DNA from: Aphidius gifuensis
Lineage: Eukaryota; Arthropoda; Insecta; Hymenoptera; Braconidae
NCBI RefSeq assembly: GCF_014905175.1
Contig: NC_057790.1
Coordinates: 4,650,001 to 4,714,000 of the forward strand
Length of the DNA: 64,000 nt
Reading direction: 5' to 3'
Of this stretch, positions 11,451 to 21,944 are shown one piece after another (the stretch's first letter is position 1; each line of letters begins with the position of its first letter). The position numbers and the translations under genes were made by a program. The notes under the pieces were generated by a model. The model ran no database searches and had not been told where the DNA came from. It worked only from the letters and a program-made list of their open reading frames with translations.

Positions 11451-11463
11451 TTTTCGCCGCCAT
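11451..11463 (-). CDS. First coding exon (Met-Ala-Ala-Lys) over a TISU start
   Basis: Minus strand: CAAG-ATG-GCG-GCG-AAA-A followed by a strong donor, GTGAGT, at 11450-11445. The start codon lies inside CAAGATGGCGGC, an exact match to the TISU consensus SAASATGGCGGC, which also contains the YY1 core. TISU marks genes with very short 5' leaders, often housekeeping ones. The exon is only 13 coding bases and leaves in phase 1, so the rest of the protein must lie at lower coordinates; the 5984-6025 candidate has the right phase. A second, non-TISU ATGGCCGCCAAA lies 59 bases downstream at 11404-11393, inside the presumed intron, and would also begin Met-Ala-Ala-Lys. The product cannot be named from four residues. 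Confidence 0.5.
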
Positions 11464-11578
11464 CTTGTGACAAATAGAGAGAGAGAAACAAGTGAAAAAA
11501 CAACACTGCTCACAGTTGGACGCAAAAATATTGCTCCAAATTAATTGTCATACTTGATAACAATTAATTATCGTGACA

Positions 11579-11684
11579 ATTATAAAGTTATAATAAAAAT
11601 GTAGTGGTTTTCGCGACGAATCGATTGATTAAATTATTATCGGGAATTAATAGATTTTTTTTACGAAAATAATTGTTTAAAAAT
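11579..11684. repeat. Diverged direct duplication, copy 2 (494-bp offset)
   Basis: Partner of 11085-11187; see that entry. This copy lies upstream of the TISU start with respect to the minus strand, whereas copy 1 lies in the presumed first intron, so the promoter sits between the two copies. Confidence 0.75.
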
Positions 11685-11763
11685 ATTTTATTGTGTTGCC
11701 TCAATCAATCTTGCTGTCAACTTTTTTATTATTTATTTGTAAGAAATAGATTTAACATTCAAA

Positions 11764-12174
11764 TTAATTATTATGAAAATAATATGCTTCAGGGTATCTT
11801 TGATGCAGTATTAATATAATTTTTGTTTTTTGTTTCAGGTATTTGGTTGTTATGTTTATGCACGAGTAATCGATATGTGTTGTGTAGATCCAAGGATTTA
11901 GTTGTTGACTTAGTCCAGTCAATTTACCAAGTGGTTCATTTGTCATCTCATATAGAATGCTATTTTGTGAGTAATCATGATAATAATAATATTTTTCTTT
12001 TATTAATAATTTTTTAATTTTTAGAAACGTGAAAATAAAAGGTTCCATAATGTCTTTATTGCTAATGGAGCATGTACAAGCAATGAATTTGGTGTGCAAA
12101 TGCAAGGATTCAGTATCATTTGATTGACCAAGTGGTTCAAATGTCATCTCAACTTGTGTTTGGTAAGTAATCAT
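11764..12174 (-). CDS. ORF of 136 codons spanning both copies of a duplicated segment
   Basis: Minus strand, ATG at 12174 to a TAA at 11764. It is one of the longest open frames in the window and uniquely contains both copies of the 201-bp-offset duplication in the same frame. Each copy reads around EMT-x-EPLG, followed by a divergent tail. Between the copies is a Lys/Ile/Tyr-rich low-complexity stretch (KKLLIKEKYYYY) that looks like intronic AT DNA rather than protein. A plus-strand reading competes: both copies end at donor-like GTRAGTAATCATGA, which is hard to explain if the minus strand codes. I rate coding as unlikely but worth a homology search. Confidence 0.2.
   Translation of the reverse strand: MITYQTQVEMTFEPLGQSNDTESLHLHTKFIACTCSISNKDIMEPFIFTFLKIKKLLIKEKYYYYHDYSQNSILYEMTNEPLGKLTGLSQQLNPWIYTTHIDYSCINITTKYLKQKTKIILILHQRYPEAYYFHNN
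11839..11966 (+). CDS. Candidate exon A of a duplicated exon pair
   Basis: Acceptor TTTTGTTTCAG ends at 11838, and a donor TTTT|GTGAGT begins at 11967. One frame is open for all 42 codons (IWLLCLCTSNRYVLC and on), entering in phase 1 and leaving in phase 0; the other two frames stop. The segment is repeated 201 bases downstream (12025-12162) with its own acceptor and a better donor, as in duplicated or mutually exclusive exons. In copy B the homologous frame is broken by a stop and an indel of roughly 20 bases. Composition is AT-rich, so coding is uncertain; a non-coding transcript exon is equally likely. Confidence 0.3.
12025..12162 (+). pseudogene. Candidate exon B, diverged copy of 11839-11966
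   Basis: Acceptor TTTTTAATTTTTAG ends at 12024 and donor TTTG|GTAAGT begins at 12163. The 3' half matches exon A over CCAAGTGGTTCA, TGTCATCTCA and the downstream GTAAGTAATCATGATA. The 5' half matches less well (AAGGATTCAG against AAGGATTTAG) with a deletion relative to A. An ATG at 12050 gives a 25-codon frame of its own, but the frame homologous to A carries a TGA. The splice sites are retained while the frame has decayed, which would suit a non-coding RNA exon or a dying duplicate. Confidence 0.35.
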
Positions 12175-14350
12175 GATAAAAATCTACTAATAATAACAAA
12201 CAATTGATAATTTTTTATTTTAAAACTTTGAGTGTTAATATTAATGCAAGTTTTGTTTTTTTTTTTTAAATTAAATTTGTTTTAAACGTGAAATTTTATT
12301 CTTTACTTTACGACGATTACAATTAAGATAATATTTTATTTCCAACATTTTAATCTTGACCAAGTGTCTAGGAAAATTAATTTTCTTTCTCTAAAAATTA
12401 TTGCTAAAAATTTAAAATATTGACTCGTGGTGAATTTATGCAAATTGTATTATATTGAAAGTGTGAGTTTATTTGCTTGCAAGGATTTCAATGTAGGCAT
12501 TATACTTGACTGAGTCGATTAAATTGTTTTCATTTAACGAGAGAGGATTTCAGAAATACTCGAGTCGATAATTAATAGTCAGATTAATCGCTCGATAGAA
12601 CATTCCATGAGAAATTGTTAAATACATATACACACACACACATATTTATATAGATACATTAGCTTACAGGTTCTTTTAGTTCTTGGTGTTTTTTATTTTT
12701 CAAATTCTATGATAATTTTTTGTAAATAAATTATTATTTTTATTATGTGCGTTTAATTTTTCTCGTGCTCAATGTCATAAAAATGTAGAAGGGTGGTTGT
12801 TTGACTATCAATGAATCTGCATGGTTTTGCGTTAAAAAACATATACGCGCTTGTCTGGTGCCAGCACATATCCAATGCGTTATGTGGCCAGCGGCGTTAA
12901 TAACTCGCATGTTTTACTGTCTCAACTATGCCAACTTGAAGTGATATTTATTTATTTATTTTTTTATTTCTATTCAATGATAAAGATATACATGAATGCT
13001 TTAGCAAACATGTAAGGTCAAGATGAAAAGTATTTATTTAAAAAATAAAAAATTAAATATATATTTGGCTATTATAAAAATCATTGAATATGAAACTTGT
13101 TTTTGTAAAGAAATTCTTTTTTTTTTTTCTTTGTCAATCTGTGCGTGAATGATGATGTGGATTTTCTTGAAAATATATAAACATATAAATAAATAAAATA
13201 GTTACGACTATTTCTTATCTTGAAAAAATAAAGAGGGAATATATAATTGTGAATGAGTCCGATGACATATGTTGCATTCAAACAAGTAAAGTACCTCAAA
13301 AAAATAGGTGTTTTATTGTCTCGTCGGTTTTACTTGGGAAAAAAAAAAAAATAACGTATTTGTTTATCTTAAATTTTTTTTAAACATTAAATAATATAAT
13401 GTATGTATAAGGTAAATGCGTTGGCGTGACATCATTCTTGACTCTGTTCAAATTTTATAACCACCCTCTTGATTGAACCAACACATGTGCTTAAAGCAAA
13501 GAGATATCAAACACAAGAGAAAGGCCCCGCCTTGGACAACTAGACAATGTAATGCGGCTGTCTTTGATCAAGTTTGTCACTCGAATCATTTTGTAATGTG
13601 TTATTTAAATACTGCGCACCTATACAAATACGCATCAACTCATTATTTAAGCCGATAAAAAAACAAATCAATTTTTTATTAAATCAATCAATTGTGCTGT
13701 ATGAAATTTTTTCATGACACAATAACATCATATTATTTATCAAAAGAAATTTTCATTCTCAACACTGGATATATATACTGACATAAATTATCACGTGCTT
13801 CGATTCAATATCAAAAAGAGAGCCAGTAGCAGAGAGCTCGTTATACCTGCACTGTGCGTGAACAGCATTCGAATTGCTCGAGGGAGGCGTCAACAACTTG
13901 CTGAATAAAATAAATAATAAAAATAATATTAATATGAATGAAAAAAAGAAAATAAAATAATAATAAATAAATAAAAATAATTTTATTAACCACATCGGTT
14001 ATATTATAGTATGTGTGGTAGATATAACTGAGTACGTATATATACGTTGACGTTATTACGAAGAATATAATTAATTGGGTGACATGTTGTGCGTCTCTCA
14101 GTGCGGCGGTCGTTCGTTACTTACATTCATGGTCGTTGTTATAAATAACGTCTATTTCTTTCCACGTATTTTGCATATTAATTTCTTGTAATGAAGCCGA
14201 TTATCCTAATGGCCATCGAATGTGCGGTCTCTCATGTGGGCGATAAATTTATCGACACTGATGAATGTCCGTTTTCATTATTCGCGTAATAGATATCAAA
14301 TTTATTTTTTATATTTATTATTTTTTATTTTCTAAAACTAAAAAATAATT

Positions 14351-14370
14351 TTATTATTATTATTATTATT
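14351..14370. repeat. (ATT)n microsatellite
   Basis: About six to seven ATT units, read directly. Confidence 0.9.
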
Positions 14371-16326
14371 TTTTTAATCGTTAGATTCATGTATATACGT
14401 GAAAAGAATATTTGTTTGTTTCAAAGTGTGGTGTTTAGTTAACGTATTCATAAAGCTTCAGATGGTAATATTTAACAGTCTTGTAAGGCATCAACATATC
14501 AAGGTGAAGTACGTGAATTTTTTTTATTTTTTTTGTTTTGTTTTAAATAAACCGAGCCAGTGTAAATCATCGGGTCCACACCACCCATAGGGCCACTGAT
14601 CTCGGGCCCATTTGTAGGGAAATTAGACACGCGTTCGCCGCCTCTGTCTCTTGCCACTAATTTATGTAATTATATTCCGTGGTATCCACCTACCAAGAGA
14701 TTTTCGTTAGCCTCAGGCTGAAAATTCATTCAAATGCTAGTGTATGAAAGACACGAAAAAAAAAAAAAAATCATTAGGATTAAATTAATAGATTTAAAAC
14801 AAAAAAAAATCATCGCCATAATAATATAGACTTTTTTTTTCTTCGATAAAAAATTATAATTTAAAACAAATAATTTTTGATGATTTTACAAATTAATTTG
14901 TTGATTTTATAAAACCAATAAATTTTTTTTTGTTTTTTTTTTATTTGTTTTGTGGTACGTTTGTACCATTACAATCATTGACCGAGTTTTTTGATAATAA
15001 TTGAGAGTGAACAATACTAATTATACAGCGTATGATTTTACATCGTTATAAATTCTATACGCATTGAGATTTTCAGTACTACAATAACTCAGTGTTAATG
15101 ATGTTTTCACAATTATTATTTTATCAATTTTTCATTTTTTTTTTTTTTTATTGATTTTTCATTTTTGTCTATCAATTATTTTACAAGATAAATTATTTAA
15201 TTGGTACTGGTGTGTCTGTGGTGTATAAATATTATTATGAAAATATTGTTAAAGTTGAAATGAAAAATTGATATGAGGGTAGTTTGTGTTTGATACGAGG
15301 AAAAACAAATAGACATGTGTTCATGAATGACAGAAACGATGAACGGTACTTTAGCCGCAAGAATATCGAGATCAAAAGTCAATAGTCAATATATTTTTTG
15401 AGTTTGAATATGTGTGTTGTATGTTTGTATAGACTATCTGTAAATGGAACTTCAGAGTATCACGATCGATGCCGATAAAACCGATTGTAACTCAATGATT
15501 GTTCGATCACTACCACCCTATTTATTCATTCATTCATTCGTTGCGCGTTGTAATAATATTTTTTTCGTTTATTCTTTCTTTACATCGATGACTCTCAAAA
15601 ATGATGTTCAAAAAAAATAAAATAAATTTAAATACAAATAATAATAGGAATAATAAATATATGTAATACATGAATTATCTATGATATATAATAATACTAA
15701 TATTATTTGTATAATCCAATATTGATCTTGAATCTACATAGTCATTATAATTAGATGATGATTTGATTTATTTTCATTATATTCTATTTGTATTTTATAT
15801 TGTTAATTTTTTATTTATAATGTTTATACATGTTAATTTTCTTGATAACTATTAATTTATTTGAATCATCGTTTAATTGATTCAGTATTATCAATAATAT
15901 ATATCTATGAGCATATTAACTACAGATAATTGTATATAGTACATACTTGCATAGCATTTAAAGTTTATATTTCATAGTATATTTGATTTAAACTTTTTTA
16001 TGTTCTATATTATTTCTATGTTTATTATTTTATCAGTTTTTACTATGTTTATCGTATTTCTGTAATTTTATTGTTGTTGAAATCTCAGTTATAGTTAGTA
16101 AAACTTCTGTATCTATGTATGTCTATATCGTTGATTTGAAATTCCATGAATTGTTGATGATTACAATTTTGAAATGATTATGTGTTAATATCTGTTAATT
16201 TAATTTTTGTCAATCACTCGAGCTTTTCATAAATTACGAGTTTAAGACATGGAATACTCAAGTACATTTAGCTTTTTCTCATGGCAAATAAACTCTCGTA
16301 ATTTGTTTCGTTTTTATTATTTAACC

Positions 16327-16395
16327 TTTTTTTTTTTTTTTTTTTTTTTTTCGCTTTTTGTTTTTTTTTTCTGTAAATTTTTTTTTTTTTTTTTT
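16327..16395. repeat. Long interrupted poly(T) tract
   Basis: Roughly 70 bases with only a few interruptions (TCGC, TTTG, CTGTAAA), the longest near-homopolymer in the window. Confidence 0.9.
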
Positions 16396-17563
16396 ACATC
16401 AAGTTGAGTAGTAAACACTGATCCTCACGAAAAAGTGGTTCAGTGAGTATATCGCCCAGAGGCCACCACATTTCAGTTCACTCATACACATTTATTTTAT
16501 TTTTTTATTTATTTTTTTAAATGTCAATTCGCACATCCTATTCACATGTCCAAGCATGTCTTAAAAATGTTTTTCCAATCTCTAGGTATATCTTTTTATA
16601 ACATGCAGTATTTTATTTTTTCAATTCAGTTCAATACATGTTTATGTATTTATTTATTTATATTACTTTTTTTTTTATATTGGTTAACAAAACTTTCTTT
16701 TCTTGCTTCATCACTTATTTCTTCGACACGTGGCAAAAGGGCCATTTACTTTTCCACTTCAATTCATCGAATGATGATTGATTTGCCACACAAAAAAATA
16801 TATTTAATATATGCATATTCAAGCCAAAAAAAAAAAAAATGGAATATCAAGTATACACAAAGATGGAAAAAATATTTTATAAACCAACAAACAAATGATA
16901 AGTAATTTTTTTTTTTCATAAAAACATAAAACTAAAGAAAAAAAAAATAAAACAATGGATATATGAATGGATAAGTATGATGTGTGTATAGAAAGGTGAG
17001 AGAAAAGTTTTTTTTTTTTTAAATAAAAGCAATGTACAAGTTTATATTCGAGGTCACTTGGTGTTGAGCGTGTGAGTGATCCATTGTGGTCTAGGACAAT
17101 GCTTGTCGGTCAAGTTTTTCAATGTGTTATGCGTTAGCTGCTGTTATTCGGACAAGAGAGCATTCAAGCCGTCTTCTTGGCAATAATATAATAATCCCTG
17201 GTTTGTTTGAATTTTTATTTTTATTAAATTATGGTTTGCAAACCAAAACTACCTTATGAAATATGTCTACTTTTATACTATACTACTGTACAAGAACTCC
17301 CATCAAAGTACAGTCAGTATATTTTTATTTTTTTTTCATTTTCTCTTTTTTTATTTATTGATAAAAAGAGAAATCATTTTAATAATAAAAAAAAAATATA
17401 GAAAAAATAATTTTTTCAATGGTTTAAAACCATCGGGATATAAGAGAAAAAAATAACTTTAACTTTGCCAAGTCTTAAATCACAACTTGAAAATAACTTA
17501 TACGATAGATGTTGCTATAAGAATATGTGGGACGTTTTAACAATGTTTTTTTTCATTTTTTAT

Positions 17564-17740
17564 TTATTTTTTTTCGTGAAGCAGTTTACGCACGTGTGAT
17601 TCAGTTCGACACGCACATGTATTGGTAAATAATGTTTGTATGTAAATAAAAATATATATGAGCATGCGGAGATACATAGTGTCAGTGGCCAGTGCTAAGG
17701 CCAGTTTGCCCAACTCTCGTTTGACCTTAAGTCTGCTCAT
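17564..17740 (-). CDS. Small ORF, 58 aa, coding-like N-terminus
   Basis: Minus strand ATG at 17740 in a good context (GAAAATGA, A at -3), open 58 codons to a TAA at 17564. The first 26 residues (MSRLKVKRELGKLALALATD and on) have balanced composition, many G/C-ending codons and a helical, basic-then-hydrophobic pattern, in a patch visibly richer in G+C than either flank. The middle becomes Ile/Tyr/Phe-rich, where the DNA returns to AT repeats; then a CACRTES stretch and a basic tail follow. Either the ORF is whole, or only the first part is an exon. It lies about 750 bases downstream, on the same strand, of the ratchet point at 18486. Not recognised. Confidence 0.3.
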   Translation of the reverse strand: MSRLKVKRELGKLALALATDTMYLRMLIYIFIYIQTLFTNTCACRTESHVRKLLHEKK

Positions 17741-18084
17741 TTTCTTTAACTTGTTTATTCAAAAAAAAACTGATAATTTTTTTCATCAAAGTTTTCTCGT
17801 TTTTCTCACCGTTTTTTTTGTTTTTCTATTAATTTAAGATTTCACCAGTTGGATGACACTGGAGCGTGTTCACTCAACATATATTTTCTATAACATATTT
17901 GCAATATCCCACAAAAATTTATATTTTCTCTAAAACTTATATACATATTTATAAGTAAAATGTGCTTTTTAAATTGTTGCCATATAGATGGACACGACAA
18001 ATTGTTTTAAAATTTTTTTTTTTATTAATGCACACCGCTGTGCAACGACAAGTACAAAGTGTACCGATGGTCCTTGAATAATCG

Positions 18085-18432
18085 TTATCGATTAACGTAC
18101 CTGTGTCGATCGTAAGCTCTCATACACATCCGTAAAGATATATAAAAAATAAATAAAATATTAATAATAATAAAATAAATATATATATAAATATGAGAAT
18201 GAAATGTTTTTTTTTTTTTTAAAAAAAAACATATTAGTTTAAAAAATATTGGCGGCATGTCGTGATACACAACGCAGGACAATCCACATGTACGTATTAC
18301 CCCCGCTGGCATACACGATATGCGAATAGCATTATTGCAAATATTAAACATCAAATGTATTAAAAACATTTGACCAAGTGGAAATGGCAATGAGTATTTA
18401 CCTGTATTATCTACTCGCATCAATATTCCCAT
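18085..18432 (-). CDS. ORF of 115 aa beginning inside the possible recursive-splice exon
   Basis: Minus strand ATG at 18432 opens 115 codons. Residues 1 to about 70 are of ordinary composition (MGILMRVDNTGKYSLPFPLG near the start; several Cys and Met; PAGVIRTCGLSCVVYHDMPP later). The rest is Lys/Ile/Tyr-rich low-complexity sequence from A and TA runs, so only the first part could be real protein. A donor-like ACAG|GTAAAT splits the frame after residue 11. It lies directly downstream of the ratchet point at 18486, so this stretch may simply be conserved intronic DNA. Not recognised. Confidence 0.2.
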   Translation of the reverse strand: MGILMRVDNTGKYSLPFPLGQMFLIHLMFNICNNAIRISCMPAGVIRTCGLSCVVYHDMPPIFFKLICFFLKKKKTFHSHIYIYIYFIIINILFIFYISLRMCMRAYDRHRYVNR

Positions 18433-18448
18433 AAGCAAATATACTCAC

Positions 18449-18486
18449 AATCAAAAGAATTTCTTCAAGTATTTCATTGGACTTAC
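18449..18486 (-). other. Possible recursive-splice exon (RS-exon), 38 nt
   Basis: Immediately after the ratchet acceptor, the minus strand reads GTAAGTCCAATG... and meets a second good donor, GATT|GTGAGT, 38 bases on. A third, ACAG|GTAAAT, lies 85 bases on (exon end 18402). This is the arrangement described for vertebrate RS-exons, where a downstream donor defines an exon that is then removed through its own reconstituted GTAAGT. If included, the exon would read into a stop in the ATG AAA TAC frame. Function is inferred from layout only. Confidence 0.35.
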
Positions 18487-18510
18487 CTGAAACATAAAAA
18501 ACAATAATTT
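18481..18510 (-). promoter_or_regulatory. Recursive splicing ratchet point 1
   Basis: Minus strand: a T-rich tract then TTTATGTTTCAG|GTAAGT, with the junction between 18487 and 18486. The acceptor is directly fused to a perfect donor, so there is no exon between them. This is the consensus of recursive splice sites that subdivide very long insect introns. A second site with nearly the same core lies at 52891/52892 on the same strand. The plus strand has no comparable CAG|GTRAGT site, which argues against chance. Confidence 0.6.
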
Positions 18511-19572
18511 TAAATACAATGAATAAATAATACGACGGAGAATCATGTTATCTCTTGGTAATATAGTTGATATGTGCTATATCAAACATAAAAAATATCA
18601 TAAAAAATATATATATAATTCTCGCATCTTTGGTTAATACAAAAACTATGTATATCCACACGTTAACCAGACACATCCGACATTAATACATAGATATACA
18701 TATATTTACACTGTACTCTTCGTAGTCAAGTGATATCAACATGATAAATATATACACGCATAAACAAACATATATATATATTTAATGTTTCAAGTATAAA
18801 ATTATAAATACATGTATGTGTGTGTGTGTGCATACATCCTCTAAATGAAATTTTTAATTTACCAACATCTTGAACGTGATTTTTTTTGTTTTTTTATATA
18901 TGATTTTCTTTGCGGTATAAACTAAGATAACTGTGGCATTTTAAGGTGTGACTTTATTGCCAAAAAATATATATATACCTTGCTGTGAATTAATAAACAA
19001 ACTATATACTTAATTAAGAAAAAGAAAAAAAAAATAGTATTTATACGTTAAAAAAATAGATACAACGGGGGATAACGTTTGAAAAAAAAAAAAATCAGGT
19101 CTTTCAGGGTAGTCATAAGAAATTTCTTGTGGTACACATGGATATTGCATCGTGTGGGGTTTTTTTAACCTGTGTGTGAATTCAGTCAGACGGATAAAAA
19201 AATAAAAAAGGGTGGCAAAGAAAAAGAGCAGTTAAGGGGGGAAAGGGGGGCTAAAAGTAGTTAAGTGGGTATCCAAGAGATAAGCAACTGACTGGCATAA
19301 CAACTCGATAAACTTACGTGTTTATTGGTTCGTTCGTTATTATTATTTTTTTTTTTTACTTTGTCTATAACTGACCACGACCTTCTGTCTCGTTTTCCTT
19401 ATTTTACATTGTTTCTTAACCCCAAATTTATGAGTTAACCTTGAAATTTGTTTCTCTCAGGCTTGCAAAGTAAAAAGGATAAATAAAAATAATGATTTTT
19501 CTTTTTAATATTTATAAATATACTGCAGATATATATACTTCCGCGTTGTAGTAGTTGGGTAGAAAAAAAAAA

Positions 19573-19588
19573 ACAACAACAACAACAA
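19573..19588. repeat. (CAA)n microsatellite
   Basis: Five CAA units following a poly(A) run. Confidence 0.85.
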
Positions 19589-20506
19589 TGTATATAGGGT
19601 TAAAGTGAACTCGAATTTATTCAAGATATAGTGGGACTTTGATTGGATTTGCTATGGCTTGTCGGCTATAGTCTGACGCCCACTTGGACCAACGTGTATC
19701 AGCATAAACACATGTACCTATATATACACTTAGTACCAAACTGTGTGACTATTGTGAACATTTTATATTTCTTAGGTAGACAAGAAAAGAGTATAACTGT
19801 CAAAAGAACAAAATATAATATAAAGAGAATAAAATGAAGAAACAGAATGAAAAAAATAAAAAAATAATTCAAACAGTTCAAAAGCACTCGGTCGTAAATT
19901 CTTATCATAAGGTCTTTAAAAAAAATATATATAAAGTAAAAAATAAAACGTCGCTTTTCACGCTTATCTTTATATTTTTCTCAAAGGTATGTTACTTAGC
20001 CAACCTCTCAAGATTAAACTCAACGATTCAGAGAATTTTTTGTTTTGTTTAGATTTAAAGAAAAAATTTTTTTTCATATTTAAACATTATTTTTCGTTTT
20101 ATTGATGACGATATTTTTAAATATTATTTTTCTCATTATTTTATTTTTTTTTTCTTTTGGTTTGAAACATTTCAGGTTTTTTTCAATCAATATTAAATTC
20201 GACTTGAGTTTATGAAAAAAAAGGATAAAAAATTGAAGAGGGATTAACGAGGCCCTTCGTAAAATTAAGATGGGTAAAAGGTAGTAAAGGGGGTGGAAAA
20301 AGGGATGGGAACATTGTGGTTGGGGCTTCTGAGTAATCGATTTCACCTTGCGACCATTTTAGCTTATTACAAAATGGTGGAACATCAAAAACTAAAAAGT
20401 CTTTACGACGACAACGACGATATATGCGTATATATGCGATGAAAGACATTGGGGAAAGTTAACATGGTTAATACATGTTTAGGTACATACATCAGTAAAG
20501 ATATGC

Positions 20507-20536
20507 CATCATCATATATACATGTATATGATGATG
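20507..20536. repeat. Perfect hairpin (12-bp arms, 6-nt loop)
   Basis: Arm CATCATCATATA (20507-20518), loop TACATG, arm TATATGATGATG (20525-20536). The loop TACATG is not self-complementary as a whole, but its inner ACATGT context extends pairing potential. It could be a palindromic protein site or an RNA hairpin; 12 base pairs is too short for a microRNA precursor on its own. Confidence 0.7.
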
Positions 20537-21944
20537 CAGAGAAAAACATCATACATGTATGTGTGTAATATTACCTGACGAGGGCACACCGTTTTACCTT
20601 AGCTCGGGCTTTAATTAAGAAACGATCTTCCAAGACTGCAATCTTGTCTTCACAGAAAAAATAACCGTGCTGGATGAATATCAGGAATTTTTTTAATATT
20701 TTATTTTGTTTTATATATACTTTTATATTTACATCAAAAAATAAAAAATTATTTTTTTCCGTCCATTTTATGATACGCGATGACTGACGATGATCGATGA
20801 GAGATGCTCTGATGGCGTTTTAAAACCCAACAATTTTTCGTATATACAGTTGACTTTTGTGTATTAAATGGTTTATACAATATTATAAAAGAAAAATTTA
20901 TACACCGTCAACTTATCAATCTCAAGTTGAATAATTTTTTAACATAAAAATAATAAAGTATGATGATGATAAAAAATCAAACTAAAAAAAATAAATATAT
21001 ATATAAATTGCTAAAGGATAAAGATTGCAGATACATATGAAAACAGGTAAAAAAAAAAAAAAAAAAACCATTATAAACAAAAAAAAAAATAAAAAAGATA
21101 CGTAAAAATCTTGTGATATTTCGAGGAAGAAAGAATCCAGAGAATGTCTTGAAGAATAATGTGAGCAGCGGCTTTTTCAGTATCAGACCAAAGAGAACGA
21201 CATACAAATTGCAAGGGTATTTTACTTTGTCGTTACAATTTTCTCACAGTCTTTTGTCTTTCACTTGGGACAATCTTGGCATGTTTGTAGGATATATATC
21301 TCAAAAGTTGTTTACACTATATAGAATTGTCAATGAGTGACAATTCAGTTATTTAGATGTTAATACATTTTATGCGAATATTAAGATCACTATAACAAAC
21401 ACAAGTTGACTAACAAACCAAGACAAACACATGCAAATAATTCAACAAAAATGAATTATACTAGATGATATATCAAGTTTTTCATTTCCGCCGCAGACTG
21501 GAAACCCGCCGGCGACTTTTCCACATTTACAGGTTTACGCATAGCCCTTGAAATATATATATATACAAAATGTTATATATGGAGGGTGGTGCAGAATTTC
21601 ATCGACCTCAGTGTTCAACATCCTTGCCAGACGAAAATTTACCCATCTGGAATTGTACATAGGATATACGCTTTACACACGAGACATAATTTACTGCATC
21701 TCTTATGAAAAATTAACCCTTTAATATTTTAAATAATATAATATTTAAAAAAAAGATATTAAAATAATAATATATAAAAAGTTGATATATAAATAAAAAA
21801 TAAATAAATAAAATAACAGATAAAGATTAAAAAATAAAAATAAATATAAATATATATGAAAGTGAATATTATTTAGCGCGTGCAGGTTTAATGTTCCATT
21901 CGTATTTAAAGAATTTGCATAATGGACCCATGACATGTTTATGT

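Larger units (their letters stand above)
10865..11530. promoter_or_regulatory. Promoter region of the minus-strand TISU gene
   Basis: This block carries several non-AT motifs absent from its surroundings: CAGCGCGCGCTACG (about 10895), CTGCCCCCTGCG (about 10965), GGCGGCCATG (about 11397) and CGCCGCCATCTTG (11455-11467). On the minus strand the last is CAAGATGGCGGCG, a TISU/YY1 element placed over a start codon. TISU promoters start transcription some 5 to 30 bases upstream, which would put the start site in the CTCTCTCTC-rich stretch near 11475-11495. CTGCCCCCTGCG resembles part of a CTCF site, but I cannot score it. Confidence 0.45.
12163..17563. other. AT-rich intron-like or intergenic DNA
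   Basis: Holds (ATT)n at 14351-14370, ATTC units near 15523-15540, and a long interrupted T tract at about 16327-16395. A slightly GC-richer patch lies around 14570-14720. The open frame at 13473-13658 is mildly GC-richer but lacks an early ATG and splice sites. A minus-strand string ACCATGAAT|GTAAGT near 14115-14130 could be another tiny start exon, but it has no promoter motif to back it. Confidence 0.5.
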
